Assembly: GCA_002339265.1 (NCBI GenBank)
Contig: DDKG01000154.1
Location: 5,386-13,238, forward strand
Origin: Massilia sp. UBA2604
GTDB taxonomy: Bacteria; Pseudomonadota; Gammaproteobacteria; Burkholderiales; Burkholderiaceae_D
Reading direction: 5' to 3'
DNA length: 7,853 nucleotides
The notes under the pieces were generated by a model. That model saw nothing but the letters and a program-made list of their open reading frames with translations. It did not search any database and was not told where the DNA came from. How positions within the stretch are numbered: the stretch's first letter is position 1; every line of letters starts with the position of its first letter. The translations under genes and the position numbers were made by a program. Shown here piece after piece: positions 4,849-7,853 of this stretch.

Positions 4849-6378
4849 TCAGCGCAGTGCGTTCAAGTGATCGCCCAGCCGGTGCCCCAGGGCGCAGATG
4901 GTCAGCGATGGATTGACGCTGCCGGCGGTCGGGAATACCGAGCCGTCGCTCACCCACACGTTCTCGAAACCGAACACCTTCAGGTCGGGATCGACGACGC
5001 CATGTTCCGGCGTCGCCGCCATGCGCGCCGTGCCCAGGTGGTGGGCGGCGGACGCGCAAGTGTCGCGCCAGCCCGTCATCGGGTCGGCCCGGCAGCTGCT
5101 CACGTCGCCATGCGCACGCAAGCCGGTCATCAAGAGCTCGTGGTACTGCGTGAACATCTCGATGTCCTGCCCGCTCAGTTGCCAGTGCACGCGCGCGATT
5201 GGCATGCCGTAGCGGTCACGCTCGCGCTCCGACAGGCTGACCTGGCTGTGCGGGTTGGGCAGCTGCTCGGTCATGAAGAACAGGTCGCCGCGGTGGGAGC
5301 GCAGGCCCAGCGGCAGCTTCTGGTGCGCGATGCGCCACAGGATGTAGGGATGGCGCACCAGCGACGCCACGTGCGACATGCCGATGTCGCGCGGTCCCCG
5401 CACGCCGAGGAAGGACATCACCGCCTTGTTCGGCACCGGGCGCCGGTTGATGCCCTTGCGGATGAATACGGCGTGATTGGGCAGGCGGTGCGCCTGCTGG
5501 AATTCGCGATTGAGCATGAGGCCAGGGAAGACCTGGACATCGTCCTTGCCCGCCCTGGCCCGTGGTTTCGGCTTGCCGGCGAACGGCTGGCGGAACGTGA
5601 CTTGCGACAGGTAGCCAGCCGGATGGTCGATCAGGTTGCGCCCCAGCCACCAGGATGGCGGCTCGGCCATGCCATGCTGGCCCAGGGAATTGAGCAACAG
5701 GCGTGGCGTCTCGAGCGCGCCCGCCGCGATCACGAAGCGGTTGGCGCGGACTTCGAAACGGTGCGGGCCGCTGCCCACGAGCAGCGCTTGCGTTCGCCCA
5801 TGCCGTTGCCGCAGTTGTAGCGCGGTGCTGTTGTACACGCAGCGCGCCCTGCCCTCGCGGCACCATTCGCGCAAGGTCGGCTTGCCCCTGAACGGCGGCG
5901 ACCGATAGCGGTAAGACTTCGGCGCCAGCATCGTGGCCATGTCGAGGGCCATGCCGGACTGGTGGCCGGCAGTATCGTGCGGCAGGTCCTGGCCGCCGCA
6001 CAGGAAGTCCAGCGCCAGCGCATACCAGGGATCGAGATCGCGGCGCGTGATGGGCCAGCCGCTGTGGGGAATCCAGGAGCGCTCGAGAAAATCCTCGTCG
6101 TCGAGCGGCGCGCACACGCCATGCCAGAAGGCGGTGCCGCCGCCCACCTCGAGCCCGCGGCTGGTCGAGATGCCGAAGGGACGGCCGACGCTTTCGATGC
6201 GTACCGAAGGCGGATCGCGGCGCGAGGCCGTCATCGGACCGGTTTCGATGAACAGCACGTCACAGCCGGCGCGCACCAGGGGATGGGCGGCGGAAATCGC
6301 CCCCATGCCGGTGCCGACGATGCAGATATCGGCCTGGAGTGTCGTGCCTGGCGCTAACTGCCTGCCGTCGATGAGCAT
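4849..6378 (-). CDS. GMC-family FAD-dependent oxidoreductase
   Basis: 509 residues from the chosen ATG. Seen: an FAD-binding Rossmann motif GTGMGA (22-27, a variant of GxGxxG) with an acidic residue ending the second strand (FIET, Glu45); VGGGTAFWHG (78-87), the GMC glycine-rich signature; AAGALETPRLLL (218-229), the second GMC signature; HHLGTARM (446-453) with candidate catalytic histidines; and DGSVFPTAGSVNPSLT (478-493) with Asn489 at the position of the second catalytic residue in cholesterol oxidase-like members. No signal peptide or membrane helix is evident. It would oxidise an alcohol or sugar with FAD; the substrate and electron acceptor are unknown and no cytochrome or small subunit is adjacent. 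A TTG at 6471 would add 31 residues, but a promoter lies in that stretch and the homologous fold starts at MLIDGRQL, so I prefer 6378. The Shine-Dalgarno is weak. Confidence 0.9.
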   Translation of the reverse strand: MLIDGRQLAPGTTLQADICIVGTGMGAISAAHPLVRAGCDVLFIETGPMTASRRDPPSVRIESVGRPFGISTSRGLEVGGGTAFWHGVCAPLDDEDFLERSWIPHSGWPITRRDLDPWYALALDFLCGGQDLPHDTAGHQSGMALDMATMLAPKSYRYRSPPFRGKPTLREWCREGRARCVYNSTALQLRQRHGRTQALLVGSGPHRFEVRANRFVIAAGALETPRLLLNSLGQHGMAEPPSWWLGRNLIDHPAGYLSQVTFRQPFAGKPKPRARAGKDDVQVFPGLMLNREFQQAHRLPNHAVFIRKGINRRPVPNKAVMSFLGVRGPRDIGMSHVASLVRHPYILWRIAHQKLPLGLRSHRGDLFFMTEQLPNPHSQVSLSERERDRYGMPIARVHWQLSGQDIEMFTQYHELLMTGLRAHGDVSSCRADPMTGWRDTCASAAHHLGTARMAATPEHGVVDPDLKVFGFENVWVSDGSVFPTAGSVNPSLTICALGHRLGDHLNALR

Positions 6379-6399
6379 CGGATTCACCAAGTGAGGTTG

Positions 6400-6415
6400 A
6401 TTGCAAAAATGCAAT
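6400..6415. promoter_or_regulatory. Operator-like palindrome in the GMC leader
   Basis: ATTGCA (6400-6405) and TGCAAT (6410-6415) form a perfect 6-bp inverted repeat with a 4-base AAAA spacer. It lies between the probable transcription start and the ATG of the GMC gene. It may be a repressor site or a small RNA hairpin; the binding partner is unknown. Confidence 0.35.
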
Positions 6416-6435
6416 TTGTGCAGCTCAACTTTATC

Positions 6436-6464
6436 ATCGTAACGTAAAGACGATATTTGCTCAA
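6436..6464 (-). promoter_or_regulatory. Probable promoter of the GMC oxidoreductase gene
   Basis: On the minus strand TTGAGC (6464-6459) and TACGAT (6441-6436) are spaced by 17 bases, each matching consensus at four of six positions, in an AT-rich pocket. Transcription would start near 6429, leaving a leader of about 50 bases before the ATG at 6378. Confidence 0.45.
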
Positions 6465-6559
6465 TAGACAATATTCCTGCCGATCAATCCAGTCTTCGTG
6501 CCAGCGCAAACTCTGCGTCATTCCGTCGCCTGCGCCGCATGGCCTGCGCGGATGGAATC

Positions 6560-6568
6560 TGCTACGCT
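6560..6568 (+). promoter_or_regulatory. Possible extended -10 promoter of phaM
   Basis: TGCTACGCT contains TACGCT preceded by a TG at extended -10 spacing. A start near 6575 would give a leader of about 20 bases holding the Shine-Dalgarno GGAGA (6584-6588), 6 bases before the ATG. No convincing -35 box is present. Confidence 0.35.
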
Positions 6569-6594
6569 TGCCGCTCAAACAACGGAGACCGCTC

Positions 6595-7299
6595 ATGCTC
6601 AATCAGCCCATGCCTGGAATGACCGACACGCTCGAATTCGTCAAGAACCTGTGGGGCGGCATGAATATCCCCGGCGCCATGCCCGGCATGGGGGGCATGC
6701 CGATGCCGGGCGCCAGTCTGTCGGTGGAAGACCTGGACAAGAAGATCGCCGACCTGAAGGCAGTCGAATCCTGGCTCAATCTCAACCTGGGCATGCTGCG
6801 CGGCTCGATCCAGGCGCTGGAAATCCAGCGCGGCACCCTGGCCACGCTCAAGGCGATGGGCGACAGCATGGCCCAGGCCATGAGCCAGACCGGCGCCGCC
6901 AGCGATGCCGCCATGGCCCCGTTCGCGCAATTCTTCACCCAGGCGGCGCAGGCCTCCTCTTCTTCCTCCGCCGCCAAACCCGCGGACAGCGCCACCCCGC
7001 CGCCAGCGCAGCCACCGGACGCCGAAGCAGCGCATGCCGCGATGCCGGCCGCTGTTGCCTGGTGGAATCTGCTGCAAGATCAATTCCGCCAAGCCGTGGC
7101 CAGCGCCATGCCGCCAGACAGCGCCCATCCGGACAAGACCGGCGCGGCGCCGCAGGACGGCGGGACCGAGAGCCCGGCGGCCGGCGCGGCCGGCTCCGGC
7201 AAGCCGTCCGCCGCCGAGCGGCCCGCCACCGCCCAGAATGGCAACGGCAATCCGGCCACTGGCCGGCGCAGCGCGCGCGGCAAGACCGACAAGGCATGA
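6595..7299 (+). CDS. phaM: PhaM-like polyhydroxyalkanoate granule regulatory protein
   Basis: 234 residues. Seen: an N-terminal segment with a Met-Pro-Gly run (about 25-41); a conserved helical core LDKKIADLKAVESWLNLNLG (47-66) continuing through MLRGSIQALEIQRGTLATL (67-85); a low-complexity Ser/Ala/Pro linker (119-150); a short conserved patch AWWNLLQDQFRQAV (155-168); and a Gly/Ala-rich tail ending in a basic stretch (GRRSARGKTDK, 223-233). Known: in Ralstonia eutropha PhaM binds PHA synthase PhaC1 and activates it, sits on granules, and tethers them to DNA through a basic C-terminal tail. The core matches that family well; the tail here is shorter and less lysine-rich than I would expect, so DNA binding is less certain. 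The start at 6595 is set by GGAGA 6 bases upstream, although the frame is open further back. No PHA synthase or phasin gene lies in the window. Confidence 0.85.
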   Translation: MLNQPMPGMTDTLEFVKNLWGGMNIPGAMPGMGGMPMPGASLSVEDLDKKIADLKAVESWLNLNLGMLRGSIQALEIQRGTLATLKAMGDSMAQAMSQTGAASDAAMAPFAQFFTQAAQASSSSSAAKPADSATPPPAQPPDAEAAHAAMPAAVAWWNLLQDQFRQAVASAMPPDSAHPDKTGAAPQDGGTESPAAGAAGSGKPSAAERPATAQNGNGNPATGRRSARGKTDKA

Positions 7300-7351
7300 G
7301 GCCTTGATCCAAACGGTAGCGCTCGCCAGTAAACCGTGCTGAACTGACCCG

Positions 7352-7378
7352 GCGGCCCGGCCTGACCGGCCGGGTCGC
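7352..7378 (+). terminator. GC-rich hairpin between phaM and the patatin gene
   Basis: Bases 7352-7362 pair with 7368-7378 (11 pairs, one of them G-U) around a 5-base loop; the core is CCCGGCC with GGCCGGG. It starts 53 bases after the phaM stop and ends 23 bases before the next ATG. The following GTCTTCGTTC is only moderately T-rich, so termination may be partial. It would separate or attenuate transcription into the patatin gene. Confidence 0.45.
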
Positions 7379-7392
7379 GTCTTCGTTCAGCC

Positions 7393-7399
7393 GGAGGAG
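7393..7399 (+). promoter_or_regulatory. Shine-Dalgarno of the patatin gene
   Basis: GGAGGAG is a near-perfect match to the 16S rRNA tail but lies only 2 bases before the ATG at 7402, closer than usual. A stop at 7363-7365 and no alternative start between still make 7402 the best choice. Confidence 0.6.
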
Positions 7400-7401
7400 C
7401 C

Positions 7402-7853
7402 ATGCTGCCGAGCGACCTGACCCACCTGACGCCCTCGCAGGTCGACGACCTGCGCCGCAAGCTGGCCGCCGCCGGCTGCGATCCGCCGCCCGGCGCGCGC
7501 ACCGTCGCCGAGCTGCGGGACGCCTTTGCCGCGCTGCGCAAGCGCCATGCCCTGGCGCCGTCGGACAAGATCGACGCTGACCTGCTGCGCTGCCTCGACA
7601 CTGCCGCCGGCCACCTTTTCGGCGAGGTGCTGCGCGACGAACTCGACATGCTGCGTCCGGAGACCGAAGAAAGCCGCGGCGCAGCATTGGACGCCGCCCT
7701 GCCGCCCGACCGCGAGCGCCTGTTGCAGCGCGCCCACGGCGGCATGCTGACCGGCCTGGCCCTGTCCGGCGGCGGCGTGCGCAGCGCCACCTTCAGCCTG
7801 GGCGCCCTGCAGGCGCTGGCGCGCTGCGGCCTGCTGCGCCACATCGACTACCT
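7402..7853 (+). CDS. Patatin-like phospholipase (partial, C-terminus off window)
   Basis: 150 complete codons before the right edge. The first 110 residues are helical, charged and of no recognised domain (LTPSQVDDLRRKLAAAG at 9-25; two further amphipathic helices). The start of a patatin domain follows: GLALSGGGVRSATFSLGALQAL (118-139 region), where GGGVR (123-127) is the glycine-rich oxyanion-hole motif. The catalytic GxSxG serine and the DG[GA] aspartate would lie beyond the window, so catalytic competence cannot be judged. Patatin-like proteins are acyl hydrolases with a Ser-Asp dyad acting on phospholipids or other esters. No signal peptide is seen, so it is probably cytosolic or membrane-associated. 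It lies downstream of phaM on the same strand; a link to polymer or lipid granules is possible but unsupported. Confidence 0.85.
   Translation, partial: MLPSDLTHLTPSQVDDLRRKLAAAGCDPPPGARTVAELRDAFAALRKRHALAPSDKIDADLLRCLDTAAGHLFGEVLRDELDMLRPETEESRGAALDAALPPDRERLLQRAHGGMLTGLALSGGGVRSATFSLGALQALARCGLLRHIDY

Noticed and set aside
4867..5820. 317-codon plus-strand frame opposite the GMC gene
   Set aside because: It is antisense to conserved GMC signatures, Arg/His/Gln-rich and without domain features.
6616..6717. Repeated ATGCCGGGC-like units in the start of phaM as a DNA repeat array
   Set aside because: They are imperfect, in frame and explained by the Met-Pro-Gly-rich protein segment typical of this family.

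Overview
The window is dense, high-GC bacterial chromosome with short intergenic gaps. It suggests a betaproteobacterium of the Oxalobacteraceae type (Massilia-like). That placement is inferred from gene content (a PhaM-type polyhydroxyalkanoate granule regulator, tandem DUF3108 envelope proteins) and base composition; there is no rRNA or other marker to prove it. I see no tRNA, CRISPR array, insertion sequence or phage gene.

Layout. (1) Bases 1-1118, minus strand: the first 372 codons of a gene running off the left edge. It has an N-terminal winged helix followed by helical segments, an architecture resembling MukF/MksF kleisins. (2) 1119-1306: a regulatory gap holding a strong hairpin, an extended -10 box, two TATTGACA repeats and an AT-rich palindrome. 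(3) 1307-3215, minus: two tandem DUF3108 paralogues, apparently translationally coupled, the upstream one with a TonB-like anchor and proline-rich linker. (4) 3279-4031, minus, and 4176-4844, plus: a short-chain dehydrogenase divergent from a TetR-family repressor. Their promoters lie back to back and overlap two copies of a likely operator. (5) 4849-6378, minus: a GMC-family FAD oxidoreductase, tail to tail with the TetR gene across 4 bases. (6) 6595-7299, plus: a PhaM-like protein. (7) 7402 to the right edge, plus: the first 150 codons of a patatin-like lipase.

How they may work together. The TetR protein most likely represses itself and the dehydrogenase. The two DUF3108 proteins probably act together in the envelope. 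PhaM would link polymer granules, the PHA synthase and the nucleoid. A strong hairpin separates the patatin gene from phaM, so they may be separate transcripts. The left-edge gene would be the promoter-proximal member of an operon continuing beyond the window. If it is a kleisin, an SMC-type condensin (MksBEF) or Wadjet-type anti-plasmid system should follow. This is the best candidate here for a larger system, but the deciding genes are outside the window.
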